Shown one piece after another: positions 10,001 to 20,110 of a stretch of 20,660 bases of DNA. The translations under genes were made by a program, and so were the position numbers. The notes below the pieces were generated by a model. It ran no database searches. It saw only the letters and a program-made list of their open reading frames with translations, and was not told the origin of the DNA. Position 1 is the first letter of the stretch. Each line of letters starts with the position of its first letter. Source of the DNA: Selaginella moellendorffii (lineage: Eukaryota > Streptophyta > Lycopodiopsida > Selaginellales > Selaginellaceae); assembly GCF_000143415.4 (NCBI RefSeq), contig NW_003314396.1, forward strand, positions 16,848 to 37,507, given 5' to 3'.

Positions 10001-11810
10001 TTCACTAGTTTGTATTGGCTTACTAAACTGGAACGGTTTTTGAACAAAGTGACCAACAAATCAGCCATCGGAAAAGTTTAAGAAAATTTGTGGAAAATTT
10101 TCCATCCTAGAGAAAGAATGACTTTTAGTCTAAGAATGCAAACTTTCAAGACTCAACCAACTTCCTCCTACTAACAACTTCACATAGTTTCATCTCAACA
10201 CAAATTCTCATGATCCAACAATATGCTTAAGCATCAAACATCTTTGCCCATTTTTCCGACATCTAACACTAACATCTGTAAAATGCAAAGTGAACATCCA
10301 AGGCTTGATCACGAAGACCACATCTCCAGATATCCACATTGCACTAACACTCTTCTTCAACCATCTTCAAGATCCAATGTGAAGCCAAAACACTAACAAG
10401 AAAAATGACATGGAAAATCAAGCTCTAAGGAAAATTCCTCATCACTCGAATCAACAATGCCACTTCCACTAACACAAGTGCTAGTGATGTCAACGCCCCA
10501 ACTACACATTTTCTCCATCCAACAATCTACTCCAAGTGCTAAAGGATCAACTGACGAGCTATAGCAAATGAATGTTACAACCCTTTTCCAACACCTTAAT
10601 GGGCAAACTCAAGGAAACAAGGTACTAACTTAAGCTTAGCATAATGGACCACTATCAAAAATCCAGTCAAAGCTACTACAATGTTACTTCGTGCAAGTAA
10701 ACTTAGCTTCACTATCAACCACTTTGGGGTTGATCATCGTTTAACCAAACAACTTCGTAAACACATTGCTCATTATCACATGAGTATGATATAAAATCAC
10801 AATGACTTGATCATCAATCAAGCAACACTATGAGCAATGCCCATGTTATTACTTCAAAGGTTTATGTGAATATCAAGTGTCAACTCAATTCGACAAAATG
10901 CAACATAAATGCCACACCCCACTGATAGAGATTTACAACACCCAACACCACTAACTTTTGTTCACAACACGGACAAACTCATGCCACTCTCTCTGTGTGG
11001 CATGAGACAGAGCTCAACACTAATCCAACACCAAGCTACTCAAGATGCAAAAGCAAGGTTCCTCAGAAAAGAATTGAGTATTGCAACTTAAGTCTTCAAT
11101 AGCAAGCTTAGACAAAATGGTTTAGTGCTTCACTGTTATTCATCCCATAACTCACCACTTGTAAGACCATCATAACCAACATGCATCAAAGTAGGGACTC
11201 TTGATTGCATAATGTGAATACAAGTAATGAGTCACACCTCGTTGCAAATCATCTATCCAAGAAAAGAAAATGATTTACATGTTTGATCTTTCATCCCTAA
11301 CAACTCTCTTTTCGGTCTCATCTTTGAACAAATCTCAAGCTTGCTTTTGCACTACCTTCAGTCCAATGGAAGAAAAGTTTATGAGAGAGCACGGCCATGA
11401 CTACTTGAATCAATAGATTAATCCCTATAGTCTTGATTGATCCACTTGTAAACATGCCTAAGAAGGATCCACTAGTGCCGTGCTAAACAGCTATGGACTA
11501 GCCTATTTGCCACTCATAGCAAACTCAAGGAGGTTTGCTTTCACCTGTGGTACATGGAACAACTCATGGAACCACCGATAGGCTAACATTAATCCTGCCA
11601 ACTCAAACTGTAACCTCAAGTGCTAATGTGCCTCACTCACGAGCCCAAGCGCAAACTCGTGCAACCGAAACATCTCAAATCCATCTTATGAGCCCAAGAG
11701 CAAGCTCACATTATAAGGTACAACAAGGTAACCAAATCCATACCCAAGGAACGATTGCGAAGCCTTTTGCACTCAAATGTGTACCCACTCAGATCATCAT
11801 TTTCATCTCA
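7059..11810 (-). other. Non-coding interior of the LARD-like element, A/C-biased plus strand
   Basis: 4.75 kb without any domain I recognise. Open frames are short and their translations look random. Composition is skewed: the plus strand is rich in A and C and poor in G (for example 10321-10380 has 20 C and 4 G). The skew runs across the interior, so the element's own sense strand is rich in T and G. Such a uniform skew without coding can come from an RNA selected for structure or from a mutational bias tied to transcription; I cannot distinguish these. Confidence 0.65.
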
Positions 11811-12031
11811 TTACCGGACTAAGTATGCTTAGCTAATAACACATAGAAATTCCATCCTTATACTCGTCCGGTCTAAGTACACTTGAAATGCCCAATTAAC
11901 TCCACTAGCACAAGAGGGACTGATAAAGGGTCCAGCATTACCGACCTTCTGCCATTGTGGCAGTAAGGAAAGAGTGTTCATAAGGACTGGCCGACAGGTA
12001 ACTTTCGATACCCGAAGTCACATTCGCGACA
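11811..12031 (-). repeat. 5' LTR of the nested LARD-like element
   Basis: Diverged copy of 6829-7046. It ends on the plus strand at CATTCGCGACA, so on the minus strand it starts TGTCGCG with the canonical TG. The sequence resumes as gypsy tail immediately after it. Confidence 0.78.
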
Positions 12032-12195
12032 ATCAATCCTCTAAAAATTATGCATGTGCCATGGTTGAAATGCTTCATACAAAGGGATCAGGAATAATTA
12101 ATACCACCTATAGATCCACTGATGCCTCCTCCTAACGTTCCTCCAAATCCCAGCCCATCTACGAAAGAACCTGATTGTCTTTCATGAGGGGATGA
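12032..12195 (+). pseudogene. C-terminal pol remnant and polypurine tract of the outer gypsy element
   Basis: Encodes a proline-rich tail (PPIDPLMPPPNVPPNPSPST, about 12105-12160) ending in TGA, of the kind that follows the pol C-terminus in some gypsy elements. GAGGGGATGA (12186-12195) is purine-rich and abuts the 3' LTR as a polypurine tract. No integrase motif remains between 6790 and here apart from the nested element. Confidence 0.65.
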
Positions 12196-12371
12196 TGTGA
12201 GGTCCAAGTGTATCACTACGATGCCGTATATTAATATTAGCATAGTAGGACTTTGATAACCATTGAATTGGTTTCAATCTAGACCACTTGCCTCTATATA
12301 TAAGCTAAAGTTTTTGGGCTAATTGATATGCACATTTTCTGTATTCCCTTTTCATATTCCATACACTCACA
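12196..12371 (+). repeat. 3' LTR of the plus-strand gypsy element
   Basis: Same length and same ends (TGTGAG...CTCACA) as 3208-3383. About 18 percent of positions differ by my count, dominated by C/T and A/G changes. The TATA-like run is kept. Confidence 0.9.
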
Positions 12372-13470
12372 AAACATAAATTATAAAAAATATTTATAAT
12401 ATATATATATATGGTAATATATTTATTTAGTACAATAACATTATTAATATGTAATAAAATATTAAGTTCTTTTCTTTTTATATTAATTTTAAAATAATCT
12501 ACATCTTACTTGGTAAATTTACTAAGTATCTGAGGTAATTGTTACTTATATATTTAAACTTAATATATGTATATGCATATCAAAATAAATAACTTATTAA
12601 TATAATGACATTTATATATTTTAGAAAGTAGCAATCTCTATTCTGTTTTTTCCTTGCTTCAGATACTCTATTATCTGGTTTTTAACTTTAAAAATTGATA
12701 CTCTAAATATTAAATTTTTTATTTATATTATTCATATTCACTATTTTTTAATGGCTTACATATTTGTCATAATGTTTTTATTCTATTACAACTATTGAGA
12801 TCCCTTAAAGCTGAGAAATGTTGAAGCCCAACAATTTTTCCTTTTCCAAGAGTCCCAAATTCACACCACTAATCAGTAAATTTGATTTATTTGTTGAAAA
12901 GAATTTTTATGCATGTATTTTATGAAAGTAGCAATATATTGATATTGTAAGTGGACTTCACATATATAGCAAAATCATGCAGAAAATATTGTATAGAACT
13001 TGACCTAAATGTAAGATTAATATAAGAAATTAGATTACAATCCTATGGAATTAAAACAAAAAAGTATCATGGTGAAAATTTTTGAGGGATTTCCTTCATA
13101 GTGGTTCTAGTGTTCTTGAAGTGTTATTACAATTAATTAGTGAATCTGACTAATACATTACTGGCACTAAATATTATAATGAAATTCCTATCAATTATTT
13201 TGATACACAATTGTATACTCATATTGATTAGACATAATTACTTTTTTTACCTTGATAATCTATTTTTATTTCTTTCTTCTTTATTTCTTCATCTTCCAAA
13301 TGAAATTTTTTTGTTATAAATAACACTTCAAGAGACTAAATGCAAAAGGTATATTTTTTAACTTTTTAAATTAATACACATGAAAGAAAAAAAATTTACT
13401 ATATAAATCCATGAATCTATGTTAGGATTAAGGATTTTCTTTAAAGGAAAATTCAGGTTTGTGAATTCTT
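12372..13470. other. AT-rich intergenic sequence
   Basis: About 1.1 kb with a short (AT)n run at about 12399-12413 and long A/T stretches. No coding signal, RNA gene or repeat pair was recognised on either strand. It ends abruptly where Serinc exon 1 homology starts at 13471. Confidence 0.6.
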
Positions 13471-13507
13471 CATGGATGTTGTGTGACCTCACATGAGAAA
13501 ATCCCTA

Positions 13508-13758
13508 TATAATGGGCTAAGGTGACGCTGGTGATAACGATGTCCAGTTTGGTCAAGCACTAACCAAGTGCTGATGTGGCAAGTGGGCGAGCAAGGGTTT
13601 TTGGTTCTAGAGGAAGGATGGGAGGAGGGAAGTGATGGGCGCTGGATGTGAGCATGTGCGGGGTGTCCTGTAGTGTGTTCTAGTGGTTTAGAGGTGGATC
13701 TCTCTTAGTTTTTTTGGTTTCTTTGCTGGTGTCCATGAATGGAGGGTCGGTCTCTGTT
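13508..13758 (+). repeat. 5' LTR of the TRIM-like element
   Basis: Shares with 14557-14792 the string GGGCTAAGGTGA, the word GCTGATGTGGCAAGTGGG and the stretch GTGGATCTCTCTTAGTTT. Its 3' end carries about 16 bases (ATGAATGGAGGGTCGG...) absent from the other copy, so the exact end is an estimate. Confidence 0.75.
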
Positions 13759-13759
13759 T

Positions 13760-13775
13760 TGGTGGAGATGAGGGG
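13760..13775 (+). other. Primer binding site of the TRIM-like element, tRNA-Ala type
   Basis: TGGTGGAGATGAGGGG differs from the remembered plant tRNA-Ala complement TGGTGGAGATGCGGGG at one of 16 positions. Its position just after the first LTR is as expected. Confidence 0.7.
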
Positions 13776-14556
13776 CAGCCACATTGTTGAATGCTCTCAT
13801 GAGCAGTGTGTGGCTATCCATTCTTGATCGATGATTGCTAAATTGAGCATCATGAGTGGTTGCTAATTTGAGCAATGTACACAGAGCTTGCTTTGTGTGG
13901 CATCGGGGACTTTCAGTGAGAATGCTAAAGGCATTACTGGAAAGTGATGTAGAAAATCAAGGCAAAAGGCCTGATTTTTTAGGCATAGCAAGCCAATAAG
14001 AGAGCTATTTGAACACCCCATACGTGCATGTGAGAGAAAGCTTATTGTAGCTAGTGTGGCTAGTGTTGAGCATGCTAGTGTTTCTTTTTTAGGGGAATGG
14101 CAAGTATTGAGGCAAATGCTGCTTAGGTGTAAAGAATGAGGGAGAGAAAATCCCAAAAGTTGTATTTACTGAGCAAATTGTCAAAAGGCCAGGGTGGGCA
14201 GGCTGTAATGGCTTTGAAATCAACATGCTATGGTGGCTCAAAATTCTTTCAAATTTTTGTAGAAGATTGTAGAGAGTTGCTTTTGATTCTGGTGGCTGGT
14301 TATCTTGGCAAGATAAAAATGAGTGTGAGTGATGTATTGTAAGTGGATGTTGGCTTGGTTTGGAGCATGGAGGTTGAGGTTTGATCCGTAGATATTATAC
14401 AAATGCAAAAGTGTAAGAAGAGAATATGGGTCTTTACATCTTAATTTAGGAGGAAAGCATGCATAATATTTGTTTGCTGGTAGAGCATAGTACAGATTTG
14501 ATATTCTGTCTTGTGTGAGGACACACAAATTTTAACGGGGGAAAGACTGCTACATA

Positions 14557-14792
14557 TGTAACGGGCTAAGGTGATGCTGGTGATAACTGTGTCCAGTTTA
14601 GTCAAGCCCTAACCGAGTGCTGATGTGGCAAGTGGGTGAGCGAGGGTTCTTGGTTTGAGAGGGAGGATGGGAGAAGAGAAGTGATGGGCACTGGATGTGA
14701 GCGCATGCGGGGTGTTCTGTAGTGTATTCTAGTGGTTCAGAAGTGGATCTCTCTTAGTTTCTCTGGTTTCTTTGTTGGTGTCCCTCGCTACA
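14557..14792 (+). repeat. 3' LTR of the TRIM-like element
   Basis: Begins TGTAACGGGCTAAGG and ends CGCTACA, giving short TGTA/TACA ends. The sequence after it (TATAAGTTCTTGCGA...) resumes Serinc intron 1, as seen from the second Serinc copy at 20275 onward. Confidence 0.78.
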
Positions 14793-16033
14793 CCATATAA
14801 GTTCTTGCGATTTGTGACAACACCTACTTTTTTTTCGCTTGTGGCAGGGATCAATCACTTTTCTTACCTGCCTGGCAAGGATTTTTTTGGCACACAAGCT
14901 GTTCTGTGCATGAGCTTTGGGAAGTACCAAAGCAATCACAAGGACTCTTGGCATCATGGCAACTGAATGATCAAGCTCTTATTGTCTGGTCTGGTCTCAC
15001 TGTGCTTTGCCTCATCCTTCTTCCCAATGACATTGTGGATGCTGATGGTAAATCTAGTGCTTTTTTCTTGGATTTATAACCATAGTTTCTTTGTTCTTCT
15101 GGCAGGAAGACTCTCGACATACAACTGAAATGCTGCATAGATTGCCAAAGAGAGTCAGTTCTGGTAATGTTCTTCCTCGTTTCTTTAACTTTTATACATA
15201 GAACAAGATGCACACTTCACAGGTATAATTCCTTACTTGCTGTGTCCTTAAGTGTGCTACATCATGACTTTATTTTTTCTTGGGATATCTGTGTAAGTGG
15301 TTCAATCCTGCTTATCAAGATTGCGAGCTCAATCTCTTCTTTATCACGAGCTGGCTATCTCTTAGCATCTCTTTTTCTGCTATCTTTGTGCATCCTCAGG
15401 TAACAACGTTTTTTCTGCTGAGTATGAATGATTGTTTGTTTTTGTTCCAGCTGAATGGGCGCCTGCTCTTCGGTGATAGTGCTCTACTGCATGTAATTAT
15501 GCTATACAGCACATTTTCAAGCGATCCGTGAGACTAAAATTGAATCGGAGTGCCCACACTTGTCATGGGAATTGGCCACCACACTTATCTCCATAATATA
15601 TTCTGCAAACTCTTTGTTGACCACTTTCCTGTCACTGCCAGCTCCTCCTCACAAGGAAGGTAACATTAGAGCGACTTTGTGAGTTTTTCTACTCAATTCT
15701 TCTTCCAGAAGCTCCTTTGCAAACTTTGCTCTCAAGGAGAGATTTCAAAAACAGCAACAAACTAAGTAGCACTGGATCTGAGCATGACTTCCACGAAGCA
15801 AAGAAGCCGTCCCAGCACTGTCACATACATCTACTCATTCTTTTATCTCTTGCGAGCATGTCCTCGGCTATGTTGCTCACTGGACTGGAGACAAGGATAC
15901 TATTGATGTTGGCTAGCCTTCAAAATGGATCCGGATTGGCACAATGTGGTTCACAGTGGCACTATACATTTTGTTGCTCATAGCTCCACTCATTTTTGCA
16001 GATCAAGACTTCTTCTCATTGCATGCAAAGTAA

Positions 16034-16918
16034 GCTCGAGTTTATTGTAACGTAGTGTTGTAAATTTGGAGAAGAAATTAAAAGTCTTTGGTTGGAAAAA
16101 AAATTAAGAGTTTCCACCATGGATCCAATGTTGAAGATCGATTGTGAGAACTTTGGAGCGTATGCATGGAAAAAAAGAAAACGAATGAGGAACAAACACT
16201 GATTGAGTTTTTCTTTGTTTTACCTTGTTCTCCTCTGCATAGATGGGGATCTCATACAGCTTTTTAGATGCCATGCCTCTAGAAGCTCGTGCACATAATC
16301 ATCTTCAACCTGTGAGATCATACAGTCAGAAAAAACGCTCCCTAAAAGGTGATAAGAGCTTATGTTTATGAGACAAATGGATCATGCAGATAGTATGGTC
16401 AAAAGGCTAATTTATGGTGCTAGTGGCGGATGCTAAGGTTATGGAGGTGTTACAACCACAGCTGCTACTGGTTCTTCATAGAACCTATAGATCAAAGATC
16501 ATCCTCAATGCACTTCTTTTTGGCTTTTTTATCACCTTACAGAATAGTGATTGTCTATAGAAGTTTTCTTTTTAGCAATTCCAGGATAGTCTCCAATAGT
16601 CAGGAACTTCTCCTGTATCATATGGTCAATTTCTTGAGGTCCCTGTTCAGAATTTTGGAATTTCGAGGTCAATTTCTTGGTGCTGATGCCAAAAATAGCA
16701 ACTTTAAATTACTTTTGGAACCTTTCTTTTGTACTTTAGTTGGCTGGATTTTCCTATTTTTTGTGCAGAACTTGGATTGCATAAAATCTATGAGTGCAAG
16801 CTTCCCTGGATTTGGACCTTTGGTTCATTTCATCAAGGAACGACTCTCATCTTCAGATCATCAGTCACTGCCAAGAAAATTCAAGGAGGAAGAAGAAGTG
16901 CAAAACGAGAGGACAAAG
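16034..16918 (+). other. Spacer between the Serinc and peroxidase pseudogenes
   Basis: No gene recognised. A long open frame (16430-17104) runs into the peroxidase signal peptide, but its first 160 codons look like random translation with no domain. AGGAGGAAGAAGAAG upstream of the ATG at 16919 could be 5' leader. A short glycine-rich stretch near 16410-16470 has a stop in it and is not assigned. Confidence 0.5.
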
Positions 16919-17555
16919 ATGGAAAGTTGGAGAGGGAACATTTTGGTTTTGCTTCTGCTGTCACTGGGCTTGGGTGTTTTGGCTCACGGTGACAGTTGGG
17001 ATGCAAGTATGGCTATCCACAGCTACTCTAGATCCTTTCCTCAGGCCACACACCTGTTGGGACAGGACAATACCAGTAGGTGTTCTTCACTTGCACTTCC
17101 ATGACTGTTTCATCGACATGAGTAACTTTACAAGATTTAAATTCTGCTCTTATAACTTCACTGTTCTAGGGCTATGATGGATCAATTCTTCTTGACTCAA
17201 CTCCCACCAATGGAACTAAAGTGAAAAAAATTGTCACTTCATGTTTGCCAGGAGCTTTAAGATATCAAGGAAGCAAAGCAAAGGTTGGAAGCAGCTTTTC
17301 CTGGCGTTGTCTCCTGCCAACACTCTTGCCATAGCTGCCAGAGATTCTAAGTTTAGCATCATTTTTAGAAATGCTGAATCAAGTTCTAAGACAGGAAGAT
17401 AAATATTACCAAGTCCCAACAGGATGCTATGATGGAAGAGTTTCCATCCAGGAATGTAGCAACACCTTACCATCTCCATTTTGGGATTGTGTCAGCTCTC
17501 ATTGAAAACTTTAAGGAGCACAGTTTGTCAGTCCAGGGCTTTGTTGTTCTCTCAG
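16919..17555 (+). pseudogene. Class III plant peroxidase pseudogene, 3' truncated
   Basis: Class III peroxidases are secreted haem enzymes acting in the cell wall. ATG at 16919 starts MESWRGN, then a hydrophobic signal core (ILVLLLLSLGLGVLA). SYSRSFPQATHLL corresponds to YYxxxCPxAxxLV with the first disulfide Cys now Phe. After a frameshift LHLHFHDCF carries the distal His, but the preceding catalytic Arg (LRLHFHDCF) is His. A 48-bp intron (17122-17169) is followed by GYDGSILLDSTPTNG, IKEAKQRLEAAFPGVVSC, a small deletion at about 17315, NTLAIAARDS, YQVPTGCYDGRVS, and ALIENFKEHSLSVQGFVVLSG before a GT donor at 17556. The exon with the proximal His (HTIG) is not found, so the 3' end is lost. 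Confidence 0.87.
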
Positions 17556-19428
17556 GTATGAATTGATTTGAACTTCAGTCTCTTTCCATCCAGTTTGTAA
17601 GTAGTCATTGACACTACTCATGCACTGATCGATTGAGCGGCCAGTCACATTCATATCAGTGGCTGCAGTGACAATAAATCGAGAGAAGCTGTTGCATTGG
17701 CAGTGCTCCTTGCTGTGAAACTTCTAGCAAACACTGGCTATTTCGATCAGCTCCAAAACTGTAAAACAGTTGTAAAACACAAAATCTTAGGATCTTACTC
17801 CACCCAGATCACTGCACGAATACAGCCCATAAATTCTCTGCCTTTCAATTTCCTAACAATATAAAACTGCAACAGAACGACATGGCATTAGTGTACAAAA
17901 AAAGAAGAAAAGTGATTACAAATTCATTGTACGTGGCTTCAACCCAAGATCTCCAAAGAACTGCATGATCTTGCTCAGTAAATTGGGTTTCTTTCATAAA
18001 CCTAAAATTTCCAAAGCTATGAATTCAAGAGGTGCCACTGTTTTTGCCACTATGTAATGATCTTCACCGTTATTTTGGAGTGTCACCGATGTAGTCCACG
18101 TAATTGGGAGCATTCAGCATAAGTAAAGTTGGATATTCTTAAAATGGAATATATGACACCAATGTAGCAACTTTAAATAAAGAGTACTAATAAAGATGCC
18201 AGCTCTATTGGGAGATATAGCATATCCATTCTTTTCTAATTTTACAATGTTAGAAATTTTGATTGTATAAAAAGTTAAATTTATCTAAAAAATTTAACTA
18301 TTCATCTCCAGAGAAATGCATAATTAATGCAAGTGTTGAAGAAGATAAGATCATTTTTTTTTATCATCATTGAATTTGAATTTGATGTTTTTATTTCCTT
18401 TATAAAAAGGTGCACAACCCTAAACACATCCATAGGATTGCTGCCATACTTTAAAGGCCATTGAGTTTTCACAAAACCAATGAATTATAGACTACCAAAA
18501 ACTAATAGGTTAGTTTGGAGAAATTTTAATTTTAATTGTCTATTGAGTTAAATTCTTTTTATCTGAACTGTAATGATGCCTTTAACATTCATAGTTTACT
18601 AAAGAATAATAGAGTTTCTATTATGTGTCTAGTTTTACATTTTAAAACATACATAAGTAAATCTATCTAGTTTGTCCACATTTATATTAAACCTCATAAG
18701 CCAGCAGTGGAGAATGGTTCTAGACATATTGAGAAATTAATGCATATTGAAGTTAAAACATCAATAGATTAATAAATTTGTATCCATATATATTTGTAAT
18801 TATGAAAAAAGTAAGCTTATCTAAAGATATTTATGAATATAATAAGGATTTATACCCATTTTCTTTAAAACATTTACACTTTATTTAGTGAATTTTTTCT
18901 TATTATTTTTAATCTTTAATTCAGATACTATTCATAAGATTAGATGAAATATCCATACCATTATTGCACTTTTCTCAAACGCTTTTTAAATGTCATCCAA
19001 TACCTATACAAACTCTAAGAAGTAGCTTTCTTACCTCCAACTTTGCACTAATTATATAATCTTCATCAACCTCTAGTAGGTATTATACAAAATTTATAGT
19101 GCACAAAAGAGTGTCATACATTTTCCCAAGGTTCATATTGTTTAATGTCAATGCTATGGATAAAGAGAGGATAACACTATTATTGGTTCAGTGCTTGCAG
19201 AAATACGCTCTGATCCTTGACTAAAAAAGGAAAAAAAAGAAAAAGTTTGAAATGTTGTGGCACCATGGCAATTTGTCAACAAAACAGTGTTTGTGATATG
19301 TGCAATGACACTAGTTTTAGAGCCCTCAACAATTAATCTCAAGTGCAAGGAGATCTTGGATGGACAATAATTATCTTGGAACCCATAATTTATATGAGAC
19401 ACAAAATATATTATTTATGGACATCCTA
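17556..19428. other. AT-rich spacer after the peroxidase fragment
   Basis: About 1.9 kb. From about 17660 a short open stretch (AASDNKSREAVALAV...) is not a recognised family. From about 18100 the DNA is AT-rich with many homopolymer runs and no coding signal. I found no LTR, tRNA or clear inverted repeat. Confidence 0.5.
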
Positions 19429-20070
19429 TCAGCTTGGTCCTCTCCTAACTTGCCTATAGTCTCCAAAAGTTCTTGGACAACCTTCTTGCTGCATCAACAC
19501 AAAGAGTTCCAAAACTACCATTGGTTTCCCAACCTCGCTGTCTCCTAGGATGATTGCCGTAGATACCACATTGTTACGTGGAATCCCGTCAAGGACTTGA
19601 CAAGCATTCACCAAGATCCCACACTTGACATACATATTGTCCAAGCTACTCAACATGAAGATATTTTCTTCCAATCCATTCTTCACATCCAGGCAATGGA
19701 TTTCTGCCCCCTTCTCTAAACAGCTCTTTCTCAAGCTCTTGCAATCCTGGCCCTTGGCAGCCAGATTCCAGCAGGAAGTAAGTGCCATGAGGATAGTCGA
19801 TCAATCCAGCAAACTGGTGCAGTGTTGGGGCTGCTCCCAGCAAGAGCTCAGATTCCCTGTTCTGCACGTATCCCAGCATGAGAGCGCTCTAGGAGATGAG
19901 ATTCTAGCTGGGCATGGTGTTGAAGACCTAGCCATGCTGCCACATTGGAATGGGTCACATTGCCATGGATGATGCTTCCTCGCTGGAGATCCACCTGCTG
20001 ACATATTCCTTGAGTGCTAGAAGTGTTTCTGGGTGCTCCCTAGATCAAGAAGTGAAACCTTGGAATTTGA
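19429..20070 (-). pseudogene. Pentatricopeptide repeat (PPR) protein fragment
   Basis: PPR proteins bind organellar RNA through tandem 35-residue helical pairs. The minus strand encodes, from 20070 downward, ALKEYVS, IIHGNVTHSNVAAW, MLGYVQNRESELLLG, then LRKSCLEKGAEIHCLDVKNG, then NIFMLSSLDNMYVKCG, VNACQVLDGIPRNNVVS and GKPMVVLELFVLMQQEGC. This spacing (G-x-x-IH, L-x-NMY-x-KCG, A-x-x-VFDxxP-x-NVVSW, A-x-x-LFxxMQ-x-EG) is the signature of plant PLS-type PPR repeats. The frame shifts several times, the VSW Trp region is degraded and both ends are missing. It lies head to head with Serinc copy 2, about 40 bases apart. Confidence 0.85.
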
Positions 20071-20110
20071 TTACATTGTCCCTCACTTTAGTTTTTATCA
20101 GTGTCTTCTT

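Larger units (their letters stand above)
6829..12031 (-). mobile_element. Non-coding LTR element (LARD-like), minus orientation, nested in the gypsy element
   Basis: About 220 bases at 6829-7046 recur as a diverged direct repeat at 11811-12031. On the minus strand the repeat starts TGTCGCGAATG (TATCACGAATG in the other copy, as if by CpG decay). A purine run (AGTGGGGGAGAG on the minus strand) lies just before the 7046 end, so this is the 3' LTR and the element reads on the minus strand. The 4.76-kb interior has no recognisable coding domain, which fits a large retrotransposon derivative. The primer binding site and target-site duplication are not recognisable, and the boundary at the other LTR end is uncertain by several bases. 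Confidence 0.72.
3208..12371 (+). mobile_element. Ty3/gypsy LTR retrotransposon, inactive, with a nested non-coding LTR element
   Basis: Two 176-bp direct LTRs (3208-3383 and 12196-12371) bracket a tRNA-like primer binding site, gag, protease, RT and RNase H on the plus strand, then a nested element (6829-12031), then about 164 bases of element tail with a proline-rich coding remnant and a purine tract. The flanking pentamer AAAAC occurs directly before the 5' LTR (3203-3207). The same AAAAC at 12371-12375 overlaps the last A of the 3' LTR, which suggests a target-site duplication offset by one base. Integrase is missing. Multiple stops and altered catalytic residues show the element is dead. 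Confidence 0.9.
13508..14792 (+). mobile_element. Short non-autonomous LTR element (TRIM-like) inserted in Serinc copy 1
   Basis: Two direct repeats of about 236-250 bp (13508-13758 and 14557-14792) flank a roughly 0.8-kb interior without coding domains. A primer binding site follows the first repeat and a purine run (GGGGGAAAGA, 14537-14546) precedes the second, so it reads on the plus strand. The second Serinc copy lacks it and gives the empty site. Flanks show CCCTA (13503-13507) and CCATA (14793-14797), or alternatively the shared hexamer ATATAA (13507-13512 and 14795-14800), so the exact ends are uncertain by up to about 10 bases. Size and lack of genes fit a TRIM. Confidence 0.82.
13471..16033 (+). 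pseudogene. Serinc/TMS1-family membrane protein pseudogene, copy 1, split by a TRIM
   Basis: Serine incorporator (Serinc) proteins are multi-pass membrane proteins linked to serine-derived lipid synthesis. The 3' end of exon 1 (13471-13505) is followed by a TRIM insertion. Then come exon 2 (14848-15047; GTQAVLCMSFG, KDSWHHGN, stop, MIK), exon 3 (15106-15163), an exon ending at 15399 (YQDCELNLFFIT, FVHPQV), one at 15451-15659 (LNGRLLFGDSALL, LATTLISIIYSA) and a last exon 15709-16033 (GSEHDFHEAK, SSAMLLTG, then MWFTVALYILLLIAPLIFAD, QDFF and a stop at 16031). These match Serinc landmarks such as SAMLLTGW and the LYIWTLVAP end. Introns are 49-58 bp. In-frame TGA in exon 2, frameshifts in the last exon and loss of exon 1 make it a pseudogene. 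Confidence 0.85.

Noticed and set aside
12372-13470. Possible additional MITE or LTR in the AT-rich spacer.
   Set aside because: Only an (AT)n run and A/T homopolymers were seen; no terminal inverted or direct repeat pair could be supported.
16395-16480. A glycine-rich reading (GASGGC, stop, GYGGVTTTAATG) that faintly recalls the expansin N-terminus (GGACGYGN).
   Set aside because: Too short, contains a stop, and no following expansin motifs such as the CGACFEI segment were seen.
16430-16918. A long open frame upstream of, and in frame with, the peroxidase start.
   Set aside because: No recognisable domain; the peroxidase ATG at 16919 with its signal peptide explains the real coding part. 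The upstream extension appears to be chance.
17660-17870. Open stretch AASDNKSREAVALAVLLAVKL after the peroxidase fragment.
   Set aside because: It does not match peroxidase C-terminal motifs (HTIG, proximal His region) or any family I recognise, so no function is given.
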